This document shows, one piece after another, positions 14,716 through 22,652 of a DNA stretch of 33,073 bases. Source of the DNA: a virus; the IMG/VR virus record IMGVR_UViG_3300042455_002620, positions 1-33,073 of that record. The stretch is one strand, 5' to 3'. Each line of letters begins with the position of its first letter. Positions within the stretch are counted from its first letter, which is position 1. The position numbers were made by a program, and so were the translations under genes. A model generated the notes under the pieces. That model was given only the letters and a program-made list of their open reading frames with translations. It made no database searches and had not been told where the DNA came from.

Positions 14716-15335
14716 CAGGCGAGCCCCGGCGACAGCAGCTTGTAGGGCTGCAGCATGGCGTCGATGTCAGGGTCGAGGCGCGAGACACGGACGACGCCGA
14801 ACTCGCCGAAGCCCGCTACCCCGAGGGGACTTTCCTGACGCTTCATCACTCGGGCGACCTGCAGGCGGCACGCCTGCTTGACCTGCGCCGGCACGGCGGG
14901 CCAGCCCCAGGTGCCGGTGACCTCCGTGAGCTTCGTGCGGCCGCTGCCGGCGGTGCCGCCGGGCACTGGGAACAGCGTCGAGTTGTAGAGCTCGACGAGC
15001 GTGTACGGGCCCGTCTCGGGGAAGTCGCTGTCGACCAGGCCGAAGTCGCTCGAGGCGATGGTCTTCTCGAACACGCCGTCGCCGTCCTCGTCGAACTTCA
15101 GCGTGGTGATGGAGACCAGGTCGTTGAAGGCGCCGAGCACGAGCTTGGTGGCCGAGCTCGTGGCGAACGTGCGGGCCTGCGCCGCCTGCTGGAAGAACGT
15201 CCGCTGGCAGGCGTTGTCGATCGCACGCGAGACGGCGGTCACGACGTCGTCGAGGAGCTCGGTGTCGGCTAGGTCGGACAGGCCGGCGTAGGTGCGGGCC
15301 TCGGCGGTGGTGAGGTAGCCGTTGGTGATGGTCAC
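14715..15335 (-). CDS. Head-tail connector / adaptor protein (gp6-like)
   Basis: This 206-residue protein starts LTTAEARTYAGLSD and continues with helices, a pattern typical of HK97 gp6-like connector proteins that attach below the portal. The middle is beta-rich with FPVPGG and KLTEVTGTWGWPAVP, the second a motif often seen in this family. GTG at 15335 is the start: AGGAGGG precedes it and its GTGA overlaps the stop of the glycosyltransferase upstream. It anchors the tail to the capsid vertex. It is the first clear structural gene after the glycosyltransferase cassette. Confidence 0.8.
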   Translation of the reverse strand: MTITNGYLTTAEARTYAGLSDLADTELLDDVVTAVSRAIDNACQRTFFQQAAQARTFATSSATKLVLGAFNDLVSITTLKFDEDGDGVFEKTIASSDFGLVDSDFPETGPYTLVELYNSTLFPVPGGTAGSGRTKLTEVTGTWGWPAVPAQVKQACRLQVARVMKRQESPLGVAGFGEFGVVRVSRLDPDIDAMLQPYKLLSPGLA

Positions 15336-15868
15336 GACTGGCCCTCCTGCGGGCGGACGATGTAGCCGACCTCGGTCGACAGTGCGATGGTCCTGCCCTG
15401 GTCCATGAACCGGCGGACGAGCTCGAAGTCCTCGCCGCGGAACGTGGCCGGAGGACCGGCGATGAACGGGTTGGCCCGCCACAGGTCGGTGCGGACCATG
15501 AAGCTGATGCCGACGTTGCCGTGGTCGAGCGGCCACCCAGGTCGGGGCACCGGGCCGAGGACCGGGTGCGCCATCGTGTGGATCAGCATGTCGACGGCCG
15601 GGTGCATGTCGACGCCCCGGCGGTAGACCTCGGGGACCAGCACGTCGTCGTCGTCGCAGAACGCCACGAAGTCGGTGCGGACGTGCGGGGCGGCGGCGTT
15701 GCGGACGAGGCCGGGGCAGCCGAGCTTGACGTGCAGGTCGGCGTCGACCTCGGGTGCCCGGTCGGCGACGACGAGGACCTGGTCGGCGAAGGCGTCGGCC
15801 GAGGCGACGGCGCGACCCAAAGTCGGGCGGCCGACGGTGGGGATGACGACACAGATGGTGGCGGTCAT
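15332..15868 (-). CDS. Glycosyltransferase, GT-A family-2-like
   Basis: This 178-residue protein starts ATICVVIPTVGRPTLGRAV, the typical GT2 nucleotide-binding start, and has an acidic CDDDDV motif at 71-76 (DxD-type metal site) and GED at 145-147 as the likely acceptor-side base. It is short for the family (usually 220-300 residues), close to a minimal catalytic domain. It overlaps the membrane protein upstream (ATGA) and the connector downstream (GTGA). It probably works in one pathway with the neighbouring membrane protein and the second GT-A. Confidence 0.8.
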   Translation of the reverse strand: MTATICVVIPTVGRPTLGRAVASADAFADQVLVVADRAPEVDADLHVKLGCPGLVRNAAAPHVRTDFVAFCDDDDVLVPEVYRRGVDMHPAVDMLIHTMAHPVLGPVPRPGWPLDHGNVGISFMVRTDLWRANPFIAGPPATFRGEDFELVRRFMDQGRTIALSTEVGYIVRPQEGQS

Positions 15869-16686
15869 CCGACGACCGGCTCCCGCCACCACACTGCGTG
15901 TACGACGACGGCGAGGAGCAGCCAGTGCGTCGGAACGACGCCGGCGGCTGCGAGGCAGACGACGGGCCCGGCGGCCATCTGGTAGAGCCGGACGGTGTCG
16001 GTGGCCACGACGAGCTGCCCGTAGGCGAGGCCGACGGTGGCGAACAGCTGCGGCGTCGGTGCGAGCAGTGCAGCTAGGCCGACCCCCCACGGGGCCACCA
16101 TGAACCAGGCGCTGCGCCACTGGCCCCGGTGGTGCTCGAGCGAGCTGCGCACCGGGTGGTCGTGCACCCGCTGCAGCAGCGGCTGTGCGGTGACCGGGTC
16201 GACCTCGTGCTTGCGGACGACGGCGGCGACGGCCGGGGCGACCAGGCCGACGAGGGCGAGGGGCGTCCACGCCCACAGCGCCACCCAGACCGGCATGGTC
16301 TCCTTGATGCACGCCGCCCAGACCACTAGGACGACGCCGATGACCGGCTGCCCGTTGGTGAAACAGGCGGCGGCCCAGATGCCGACGGCCATGGCGGGCA
16401 GGTCGACTCCGACTGGACGCACCGAGTGCGGCCCCCAGATGCCGGGCAGGGCCACGAGCAGCGCCGCAGCGGCCGCAGAGACCGCCCACGACGCTCCGGT
16501 GCCTCTGGCCCAGAACACGGTGCCGGAGGCCAGCAGCGGCCACGACAGGCCCCACACGGCCCACCAGAGCTTGAGGTCCTGACCGCACAGTGCCGGCAGC
16601 AGCCAGCGGAGGTGGAACGGCTTGGCGACCGGCTTGCCGTCGGCGGCAAGCCAGTAGCGCGCCGCGTCAGGCCCAAACGTTCTCAT
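15865..16686 (-). CDS. Polytopic membrane protein between two glycosyltransferases
   Basis: This 273-residue protein has about seven hydrophobic segments (roughly residues 38-58, 66-84, 95-111, 114-130, 132-158, 192-215, 236-265), with a Trp-rich flavour and a KET motif at about 128-130. It was not recognised. GT-C-like glycosyltransferase, flippase or lipid-linked sugar transporter are the best guesses. The ATG at 16686 overlaps the upstream gene by 20 bases; its leader is weak, so coupling is likely. A multi-span membrane protein inside the head gene cluster is unusual and suggests lipid-linked sugar use or host-surface modification rather than simple cytosolic virion glycosylation. Confidence 0.75.
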   Translation of the reverse strand: MRTFGPDAARYWLAADGKPVAKPFHLRWLLPALCGQDLKLWWAVWGLSWPLLASGTVFWARGTGASWAVSAAAAALLVALPGIWGPHSVRPVGVDLPAMAVGIWAAACFTNGQPVIGVVLVVWAACIKETMPVWVALWAWTPLALVGLVAPAVAAVVRKHEVDPVTAQPLLQRVHDHPVRSSLEHHRGQWRSAWFMVAPWGVGLAALLAPTPQLFATVGLAYGQLVVATDTVRLYQMAAGPVVCLAAAGVVPTHWLLLAVVVHAVWWREPVVG

Positions 16687-17476
16687 CGACCGTGGAGGTG
16701 TGGAGCTTGTCGACGTCGACCGGGTTGGTCCTGGTCTCCGACGGCCACCAGACCTTGGCGCCTTTGTGGTGTCCTACGTGTGCGGTTGTGTCGACGTAGA
16801 CCTTGTGGTCGGTGAGCTGCTGGACACGCAGGCAGAACGAGATGTCCTCGCCGAGCGCCCACTCCTTGCCGGTGATTGAGTTGACGACGTCGAAACCGAA
16901 CCAGGCGTTCTTGGCGCTGCCCGACTTCTCGCGCATCTCCTCGAGCACCGAGCGGTGCACCATGAGGCAGCCGGTGCCGGTAGCCGCGACCTCGCAGACG
17001 GTGCCGTCCGGCCAGTCGAGCAGCACCTGGGTGACGGTGTCGTCGTCGTGGGCGAACAGCGTGGTCAGCGGGCCGTTCTCGGTGACGATGACGCACAGGC
17101 CGCCGAGGACCCGCAGGTCCATCTGGGCGCAGCGGGCGACCATGCGGTGCATGAGCTCGGGCTCCCACACCATGTCGGAGTCCAGGAACCAGAGCCACTG
17201 CGCCTCGGCGTAGACCTCGTTGGTAAGGAACTCGTCGACCAGGCGGTTGCGCGCCTTGGCCAGGTTGGCCGTGGCCTCGACGCACAGGTAGTTGTGGAAC
17301 AGGCGCAGCTCGAGCGGGTTGGGCTGCTCGGGGCAGCCCATCTCCTCCCAGAGCCGGACGCTGCGCTCCCGGTCGTAGACGTCCATCTCGACCAGCGACC
17401 GCAGCCAGCGGCTGCTGATGTCGTGGCCGGTGCTCGGGAAGGCCACGACGACCTTGCCCACCAGCTCGTTGTTCAC
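16667..17476 (-). CDS. Glycosyltransferase, GT-A fold
   Basis: This 269-residue protein has a GT-A-like start (KVVVAFPSTGHDISSRWLRSL), the DxD motif FLDSDMVW at residues 97-104, a GTGCLMVHR segment and GEDISFCLR, the ED base motif, followed by a VGHHKGAKVW histidine that could complete the metal site. The GTG at 17476 has GGAGG upstream. It is the first gene after the major capsid, separated by a hairpin and short repeats, so its transcription may be set separately from the capsid. The substrate is unknown. Confidence 0.85.
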   Translation of the reverse strand: MNNELVGKVVVAFPSTGHDISSRWLRSLVEMDVYDRERSVRLWEEMGCPEQPNPLELRLFHNYLCVEATANLAKARNRLVDEFLTNEVYAEAQWLWFLDSDMVWEPELMHRMVARCAQMDLRVLGGLCVIVTENGPLTTLFAHDDDTVTQVLLDWPDGTVCEVAATGTGCLMVHRSVLEEMREKSGSAKNAWFGFDVVNSITGKEWALGEDISFCLRVQQLTDHKVYVDTTAHVGHHKGAKVWWPSETRTNPVDVDKLHTSTVDENVWA

Positions 17477-17491
17477 GGGTTGCCCTCCGTA

Positions 17492-17519
17492 GTGACAGCA
17501 GTGACAGCGGGGTGACAGC
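17492..17519. repeat. Three tandem GTGACAGC repeats
   Basis: The unit GTGACAGC appears at 17492-17499, 17501-17508 and 17512-17519, spaced 9 and 11 bases apart, and a related GCTGTCAA occurs reverse in the loop of the neighbouring hairpin. They sit between the glycosyltransferase start and the hairpin, where a leader or operator would act. On the minus strand TTGACA appears in the loop, but no matching -10 was found. Confidence 0.65.
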
Positions 17520-17558
17520 GAGAGGGACCGGTGCCGCTGTCAAGCACCGGCCCCTCTC
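17520..17558. terminator. Hairpin just downstream of the major capsid gene
   Basis: Arms 17520-17534 and 17544-17558 pair at 14 of 15 positions (one A-C mismatch) with a 9-base loop. It lies 16 bases past the capsid stop on the minus strand. Many phages place a partial terminator or an RNA-stabilising stem after the highly expressed capsid gene. There is no T-run, so it may reduce rather than stop transcription into the glycosyltransferases. Confidence 0.65.
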
Positions 17559-17573
17559 GGTTGGGTCAGCCGA

Positions 17574-18923
17574 TCAGCTGAGGACCTGCTTGAAGCCAGT
17601 GGACATCAGCACGCAGGTTGCCGTGGGGTAGCGCCCGGCGGTGAATGCGCTGAAGCCGTAGGCCACCATGCGCACCGAGAGCTGGTCCGCGAGGACCTCC
17701 TCGAGCTCGAGGCCGACCGGCGCACCGGCGTCCTCCATGTGGAGCACGTCCTGGCGACGGGTGATGATGATGCGGTCCTCGTCGGTCGACGCACCCAGGT
17801 TGGTGGGGACGCCGGCGTCGATGACGACCGGGATGCCGGCGATGGAACCGACAGCCGCGTAGCCGGCAGCGGAGCCCGCACCGACGACGTTCTGGCCGGT
17901 GCCACCGACGACCTCGACCAGCGGGCGCTGGTTGCCGTCGCTCGCCGCGCACAGCCACGCCCAGCGGCGCGGGTGCATCACGATGAGGTCGGCCGCCGCG
18001 TAGCGGGCGCCGTTGACCTTGCCGATGCCGTTGTGGATCGCCGACACGAGCGAGGCGCCCGTGGTGCCGGTCCAGGCAGCCGTCTGCACCGAGGTGGTGT
18101 TCAGGATGCCCCAGTGGCCGCCGGCGGTGCCGTCGCCCGAGATGGCCGAGACGTTGGTCTTGGTCGCGTACTCGGCGAACAGGTCGGCGAGCAGGATCTC
18201 GGCGATGCCGGTGCCGCGCTCGACGGCCTGGCGGGAGACGACCTGCTGGCCGGCGAAGGTGCGCACGGGCACGACGAGGTCCGACTCGGCGAACGTGGTG
18301 TTCGACACGGCGGTGTTCTCGGTCGCCTGGGCGGCCACGGAGGTGCTGGTCGAGCCACGCGGGATGGTGATGTTCATGCCCGCCTCGGGGAGACCGATGT
18401 TGGTCACCGCCGACAGGAACGGACGGCCCGACTCGAGGTTCGGGGCGAACAGCTCGGTCAGGTACTGGGGCACCACGAGGCCGCCGAACGCACCGGTCGT
18501 GGACCGGTAGTCGATCTGCGACTCGCGCCGGTTGCGCTCGATGCGCTCGGCGGCGGCGGCGTCACGCTTCGCAGCGATGGCGTCGGCGAAGAAGTTGTGC
18601 TCGCCGTCGGGCCGGTAGGTGCGGGCCTCGGACACGACCGCGACGTGCTGGACGGCCTTGGCCAGGTCGGTGCGCAGCTCGGCTGCGGCCTCGTTGCGCT
18701 CGTTGAGCTCGGACATGTCAGCCTCCTGGGCCTTGAGAGCGTCGATGCGCTCGTCGATGGTGCGGAGCTCGGCGCGCGCGGCGTCGAACACCTCGGTCTC
18801 TTCGGGGGTGAGGTCGGTGCGGCCCTCGGCCTCGACTGCGTCGAGGATCTCGGTGACCTTCGCCTCGGCGCCGTCGCGCTCGTCGAGCGCAGCGGCGATC
18901 AGGGAGCGGATCTGCTCCAGCAT
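17574..18923 (-). CDS. Major capsid protein, HK97 fold
   Basis: This 449-residue protein has a long N-terminal coiled-coil delta domain (about residues 1-110, EQIRSLIAAALDERDG to the Ala/Glu helices), which serves as internal scaffold and is expected to be removed by the prohead protease. The HK97 core follows: TGAFGGLVVPQYLTELF at about 140-158, PFLSAVTNIGLPEAGMNI, the E-loop-like region, GDGTAGGHWGIL, and IVMHPRRWAWL (P domain helix and strand), ending with the SVRMVAYGFSAF A-domain strands. ATG at 18923 follows TAGGAGT. No separate scaffold gene is needed. It has the typical length of an HK97-type fusion (380-450). Confidence 0.95.
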   Translation of the reverse strand: MLEQIRSLIAAALDERDGAEAKVTEILDAVEAEGRTDLTPEETEVFDAARAELRTIDERIDALKAQEADMSELNERNEAAAELRTDLAKAVQHVAVVSEARTYRPDGEHNFFADAIAAKRDAAAAERIERNRRESQIDYRSTTGAFGGLVVPQYLTELFAPNLESGRPFLSAVTNIGLPEAGMNITIPRGSTSTSVAAQATENTAVSNTTFAESDLVVPVRTFAGQQVVSRQAVERGTGIAEILLADLFAEYATKTNVSAISGDGTAGGHWGILNTTSVQTAAWTGTTGASLVSAIHNGIGKVNGARYAAADLIVMHPRRWAWLCAASDGNQRPLVEVVGGTGQNVVGAGSAAGYAAVGSIAGIPVVIDAGVPTNLGASTDEDRIIITRRQDVLHMEDAGAPVGLELEEVLADQLSVRMVAYGFSAFTAGRYPTATCVLMSTGFKQVLS

Positions 18924-19038
18924 GGGTGACTCCTAGGTGGGAGATGGGTAGGGACCACCGGGTGCGTCCAGGTGCCGACCAGGTGGGCCGCAGGGCCCGG
19001 CGTGGTCGACGGCGTGGTGCGCGGCGCGGTGTTTGGGC
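18924..19038. other. Intergenic region between prohead protease and capsid
   Basis: This 115-base gap is GC-rich and shows no open reading frame worth calling. It contains a small dyad next to the protease stop (GGGCT/AGCCC near 19035-19045) that could act as a weak terminator or processing site, and the capsid ribosome site at its left end. A promoter for the highly expressed capsid gene would be expected here, but no convincing -35/-10 pair was found. Confidence 0.5.
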
Positions 19039-19731
19039 TCAGCCCCGGCGGAGCCGGTCGAACTGGGCCCGTGCGACGTCGAGGCTGCGGCCGGTGACGA
19101 CCTCGTCGGTCGCCTCCTCTGCCGGGGCCTCGTCGTTGCGGAGCTTCGCCACGGTGGCCGGGTTGGCCGGGTAGGTGACGACAGAGACGTCGAAGAGCTG
19201 GACCTCGCGGATGGTGCGGACCGTGTAGTCCTTGCTCCACTCCTGGCGGCCCTCGCCCTTCGGGATGCGGAAGGCGAACGACATCTGGTCGAGGTCGCCG
19301 CGGTTCATGGCGGACCGCAGCTCCTGCACCGTCGGGTTGGCCGGGTCGAGCTCGGCGCGCACCTTCAGACCGACGTCGTCGGACGACAGCGTCAGCGTGC
19401 CCTCGCCGCCCCGGCTGCGGGCCAGCGGCACGCCGTCGTGGTTGACCAAAAGCCGCACGTCGGCCTCGCCGGCAGACTTGGCCGCGGCGCCACGGGCGAT
19501 GACCTCGGTGAAGCCACCGGCCTCCGGCCCGCCGGCCACGTCGTAGCGGTACTCGTACACCAGCGCGTAGCCGTCAAGGACGGGCGTGTCGCCGTCCATG
19601 CGCAGCTCCACGTCGGCCAGGCGCCGGTGCTCGAGCTCGGGCACCTCGACGCCGTCGTCGGTCCGGCGGTACTCGTCGTTGATGGTCATGTCGGACCTCG
19701 TGGGTTCGGGGATCTCGGTGCCCTCGTTCAT
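19039..19731 (-). CDS. Prohead maturation protease, HK97 / S78 type
   Basis: This 230-residue protein has the features of HK97-type prohead proteases: His98 in LLVNHDG, Ser151 in DQMSFAF, and the conserved tail of the fold with EVQLFDVSVVTYPANP at about 177-191. It cleaves the capsid delta domain during maturation. The ATG at 19731 overlaps the portal stop (ATGA). A second possible start is the ATG at 19689 (MTINDEY), which would shorten it by 14 residues and keep the whole catalytic domain. The C-terminal ~30 residues are acidic. Confidence 0.9.
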   Translation of the reverse strand: MNEGTEIPEPTRSDMTINDEYRRTDDGVEVPELEHRRLADVELRMDGDTPVLDGYALVYEYRYDVAGGPEAGGFTEVIARGAAAKSAGEADVRLLVNHDGVPLARSRGGEGTLTLSSDDVGLKVRAELDPANPTVQELRSAMNRGDLDQMSFAFRIPKGEGRQEWSKDYTVRTIREVQLFDVSVVTYPANPATVAKLRNDEAPAEEATDEVVTGRSLDVARAQFDRLRRG

Positions 19732-20867
19732 GGCTCGCCAGCCAGGTCGTCGGCGATGCTGTCGTCCTCGTCGGGCAGCGGCGGCAGGTCTTCTGTCGTC
19801 CTGACCTCGTTGACGGTCTTCCACCCGGCGGCGATCGCCGAGGCGTGCGCGGCGTACCGCTCGGTCGTGGTCATGCGCAGCAGTGCGTCACGGGTCGCCT
19901 GGACGTACTGCGGGCGGGGCAGCAGGTCGGTCAGGCCCGACTCGAGGATGTTGAGCACCGGGTCGATCGAGTAGCGGAGCAGGTCGACCGCACGGGACTC
20001 GACGTTGGAGTAGGTCATCGACGCGCCGGACTCGGAGCCGACCATCTCGGGCGGGACGCCCATGAACCGGCACACGTCCTGCACGGAGACCTTCTGGGCG
20101 TTCAGCCACTCGGCGTCCTGCGGGGCGATCGAGATCGCCTTGTACGAGAAGCCCTGGCCGAGCACCGCGACGCCACGCTCGGCGGTCACGGCGTGCTGCC
20201 AGCGGTCCTTGATCGCCGCGGCCTGCTCGGCGGTGAGCTCGGCGTCGGTCTCCAGCGTGCCCGTCGGGATGCCGCCAGACGTGAACCACTGCGAACCGAA
20301 CTGCTGGGCCGAGACGCCCATGCCGACCGACTGGCGGGCGGCGGACAGGGCACTCATGCCGATCGGCGAGCCCGGCATCGTGTTCATCGCCCGGTGCCAG
20401 ATGGCCGACGCGTCGACCTCGACGCCCCCGACCTTGTAGGTCACCTGGTCGGTCCGCCAGTCGTAGTCGGCGCTGACCAGGTCGGGGTGCAGGATCTGCA
20501 CGGCGCTCGGCAGCGCCAGGTTGTTGCGGCTCACGACGAGGCCGTACACGTTGCCCCGCAGCACGAGGGAGTACACGGCCTGCGACAGCCACGACGTCAG
20601 CGGCTGCGTCCCGTTCGGCTGGCGCAGGATCTGCGGGTCAGGGATGCGGGTGTCGATGCCGCCGGCCTGCCGGTAGGCGTGGAACGGCAGCGTCGAGATC
20701 AGCCGGGCGTACAGGCTCGAGCACGCCCACACGGCCGAGTGGGTCAGGGCGACCGAGTCGGACACGTTCACCGTCTTCGGCGACAGGCGCATCATCTGCG
20801 CGGCCTGCACGAGCTCGGCAGCCGACGGGCCCGAACGCTTCTCGGGTTCGGAGAAGAACAGGCCCAT
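19728..20867 (-). CDS. Portal protein, HK97 type
   Basis: This 379-residue protein matches the HK97 portal family. Recognisable points are the N-terminal VALTHSAVWACSSLYARLISTL, the PNGTQPLTSWLSQAV and LRGNVYGLVV strands/helices, the GMSALSAARQSVGMG stretch, the clip/stem region KVSVQDVCRFMGVPPEMVG and the wing end TYSNVES. The last ~40 residues are acidic. Twelve copies form the channel used for DNA packaging and ejection. The ATG at 20867 lies one base from the upstream stop. It is followed by the protease in an ATGA overlap. Confidence 0.95.
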   Translation of the reverse strand: MGLFFSEPEKRSGPSAAELVQAAQMMRLSPKTVNVSDSVALTHSAVWACSSLYARLISTLPFHAYRQAGGIDTRIPDPQILRQPNGTQPLTSWLSQAVYSLVLRGNVYGLVVSRNNLALPSAVQILHPDLVSADYDWRTDQVTYKVGGVEVDASAIWHRAMNTMPGSPIGMSALSAARQSVGMGVSAQQFGSQWFTSGGIPTGTLETDAELTAEQAAAIKDRWQHAVTAERGVAVLGQGFSYKAISIAPQDAEWLNAQKVSVQDVCRFMGVPPEMVGSESGASMTYSNVESRAVDLLRYSIDPVLNILESGLTDLLPRPQYVQATRDALLRMTTTERYAAHASAIAAGWKTVNEVRTTEDLPPLPDEDDSIADDLAGEP

Positions 20868-20868
20868 G

Positions 20869-21012
20869 TCAGCGACGCTCCAGGAGGATGCCGAGGCCGA
20901 CCAGCAGCAGGCCCGTGACCAGGAGGCCGAGGCGCAGGTCGACGGTCCACGCGGCAGCGGCCACCAGGGTGGCGCCGAGGAGCTCGATGGCGGTGGTGAG
21001 CTTCGAGCGCAT
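20869..21012 (-). CDS. Tiny membrane protein between terminase and portal
   Basis: This 47-residue protein has two hydrophobic segments: about residues 8-22 (AIELLGATLVAAAAW) and 27-44 (LGLLVTGLLLVGLGILL), with basic ends (MRSKL and ERR). It was not recognised. The ATG at 21012 is four bases after the terminase stop and follows GGTAGG; its stop lies one base from the portal ATG. Similar tiny membrane proteins are often found between terminase and portal in actinophages, with unknown role. Confidence 0.7.
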   Translation of the reverse strand: MRSKLTTAIELLGATLVAAAAWTVDLRLGLLVTGLLLVGLGILLERR

Positions 21013-21016
21013 GGAC

Positions 21017-22450
21017 CTACCAGACGGCGAGAAGTGGGTCAGGCGTCTCGGCCTCGACCTCGGGTTCGATCGTTGTCACGCCCCACAGGGCGAGGGTCGC
21101 CGCAACGAGCGGCGAGATGTCGACGGCGGACGAGCTGCGCGAGAACGCCCAGGCGTCCCCGAGCTTGCGCTTGGCCGCACCGGCCACCGCAGCGGTCAGG
21201 TCCGGCTGGCCCAGGTGCCGGACCTTGTCGTTGAGCACGGCGTCGAACAGCCGCCCGCACGCCTGGGCCATGTCACGGCTCGACGTGGTCACGACGTTCA
21301 CGCCGGCGGCCTCGAGCTCGGGGATGACCGTGGATGCCGGGCCGATCTGGTCGACGACGACCGCACGGGGCTTCCACTTGTCCCACAGCTGGACGATGCG
21401 CCCAACGACCCAGTCGGTACCGGGGCGCCGGTCGACGAGCTCGACGACGTGCTTGTCGTTGGGGCCGAGACCGGCCACGGCGACCGAGGCGTGCTCACGG
21501 TCGGGGGCGAAGTCGACGGCGAAGCACACGTCGTCGCCCGGCGACGTCTCCTTGTCGGTGCGCCGTTCCCACGTCGACACGGGGATCGGCGCCGAGGTGA
21601 TGCCGTGCGTCCAGCGGTTCAGGTACGCGCGCTCGAACTCGGCGAGCTCCATCGACGTGAAGTCGGAACGGATCACGTCGAGGTCGATCGTGTGGCCCAG
21701 CGCCGGGTGGCACGACTGCCAGGTGACCGGGTCGGCCGGGTCGAGCTCGTCCTCGGCGGACCACTCGAAGAAGCACACGCCGTCGGTTACGCCCTTGGCC
21801 ACGGCCTCCCGGCCACGGTCGACCTTCTGGCGCAGGTAGGTGCTGTCGGCCGTGCCGGCGGTCGACACGATCCACAGCTGCGGCTGGTCACGGGTCACCA
21901 TCGACGGCTTCAGCGCCTGTTCCATGCGGGAGTCGACCAGGTGGAACGCCTCGTCGAGGATGCCGAGGTCCGTCTGGCGGCCGTGGCTCGACGTCTCGTG
22001 CGTCGCCGCGATCGTGTGCAACGAGCCGTTGTGCCAGCGGATCGCCTCCGAGCCGTTCGACCGGCGGACCGTGAACAGCGCCCCGAGCTCGGACCGCTCA
22101 AGCGCGGCGACGTGGCTGTCGGTGAACTGCAGGTACGCGTCGTTGCGGGTCTGCGCCGTGTACACGATCCGCTGGTCCGGCCACTTCGTCGCCCGCCACG
22201 CCATCAGCGCCAGCTGCAACGTGGTCTTCCCGGCCTGGCGGGGGATCGTCAGCACGCACTCCCGGTACACCAGGCGCTGCGTCGACGGGTCGAACTCCAG
22301 GGCGACGTCGGCGACGTGCCGCTGCCACGGCATCAGCTCAAAGCCGATCATCTCGGCGATCGCCGCAACCTCGCCGCCCCACGTCGGGCGGTCGGTCCTA
22401 GCGGTGCTCCACCTGGGCAGACAGGCGCGCGGCGAGCTGGTCGAAGGCAT
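21017..22450 (-). CDS. terL: Terminase large subunit (packaging ATPase and nuclease)
   Basis: As drawn this protein has 477 residues. The ATPase domain shows the adenine-side MPWQRHVADV motif (about 40-49), Walker A IPRQAGKT (about 69-76), and Walker B LGILDEAFH. The RNase H-like nuclease domain has CFAVDFAPD and VVVDQIGPA as two acidic clusters. It cuts and pumps DNA through the portal. The start is uncertain: ATG 22450 lies inside the small-subunit gene and has no good ribosome site; TTG at 22519 would add 23 residues; the ATG at residue 34 (AEMIGF) would remove the conserved TWGGEV segment. Coupled translation with the overlapping upstream gene is likely. Confidence 0.93.
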   Translation of the reverse strand: MPSTSSPRACLPRWSTARTDRPTWGGEVAAIAEMIGFELMPWQRHVADVALEFDPSTQRLVYRECVLTIPRQAGKTTLQLALMAWRATKWPDQRIVYTAQTRNDAYLQFTDSHVAALERSELGALFTVRRSNGSEAIRWHNGSLHTIAATHETSSHGRQTDLGILDEAFHLVDSRMEQALKPSMVTRDQPQLWIVSTAGTADSTYLRQKVDRGREAVAKGVTDGVCFFEWSAEDELDPADPVTWQSCHPALGHTIDLDVIRSDFTSMELAEFERAYLNRWTHGITSAPIPVSTWERRTDKETSPGDDVCFAVDFAPDREHASVAVAGLGPNDKHVVELVDRRPGTDWVVGRIVQLWDKWKPRAVVVDQIGPASTVIPELEAAGVNVVTTSSRDMAQACGRLFDAVLNDKVRHLGQPDLTAAVAGAAKRKLGDAWAFSRSSSAVDISPLVAATLALWGVTTIEPEVEAETPDPLLAVW

Positions 22451-22652
22451 CGTTGACACCCGTGTCCTTGGTTGACAGCAGTTGCACCGTCGCCCGGTAC
22501 TCGCGGGCCACGGCGGCAAGGCCGGAGCCGGCGTCGGAGTCCAGGGCGGCAGCGAGGGTCATGGCCAGCGAGGCCACGGCCTCGAGCTCGGCAGTCCAGT
22601 CGGCGTCCTTGCGGCGGAGCGCCAGAAGGGCCTTGAGCTTGCGCGTGTTCAT
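22398..22652 (-). CDS. terS: Putative terminase small subunit
   Basis: This 84-residue helical protein starts NTRKLKALLALRRKDADW and continues with Ala/Glu/Leu-rich helices. It was assigned by position directly upstream of, and overlapping, the large terminase, and by its basic N-terminus; no family motif proves it. Small subunits are usually 100-180 residues, so this is short. The ATG at 22652 follows GGAGG closely; TTG at 22667 is an alternative. It would recognise the packaging site, for which the gap at 22653-22862 is the best candidate. Confidence 0.55.
   Translation of the reverse strand: MNTRKLKALLALRRKDADWTAELEAVASLAMTLAAALDSDAGSGLAAVAREYRATVQLLSTKDTGVNDAFDQLAARLSAQVEHR

Noticed and set aside
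20888-22456. Rightward open frame of 522 codons opposite terminase and portal-side genes
   Set aside because: Antisense to the terminase with all its motifs; Arg/Val/Gly-rich without domains.
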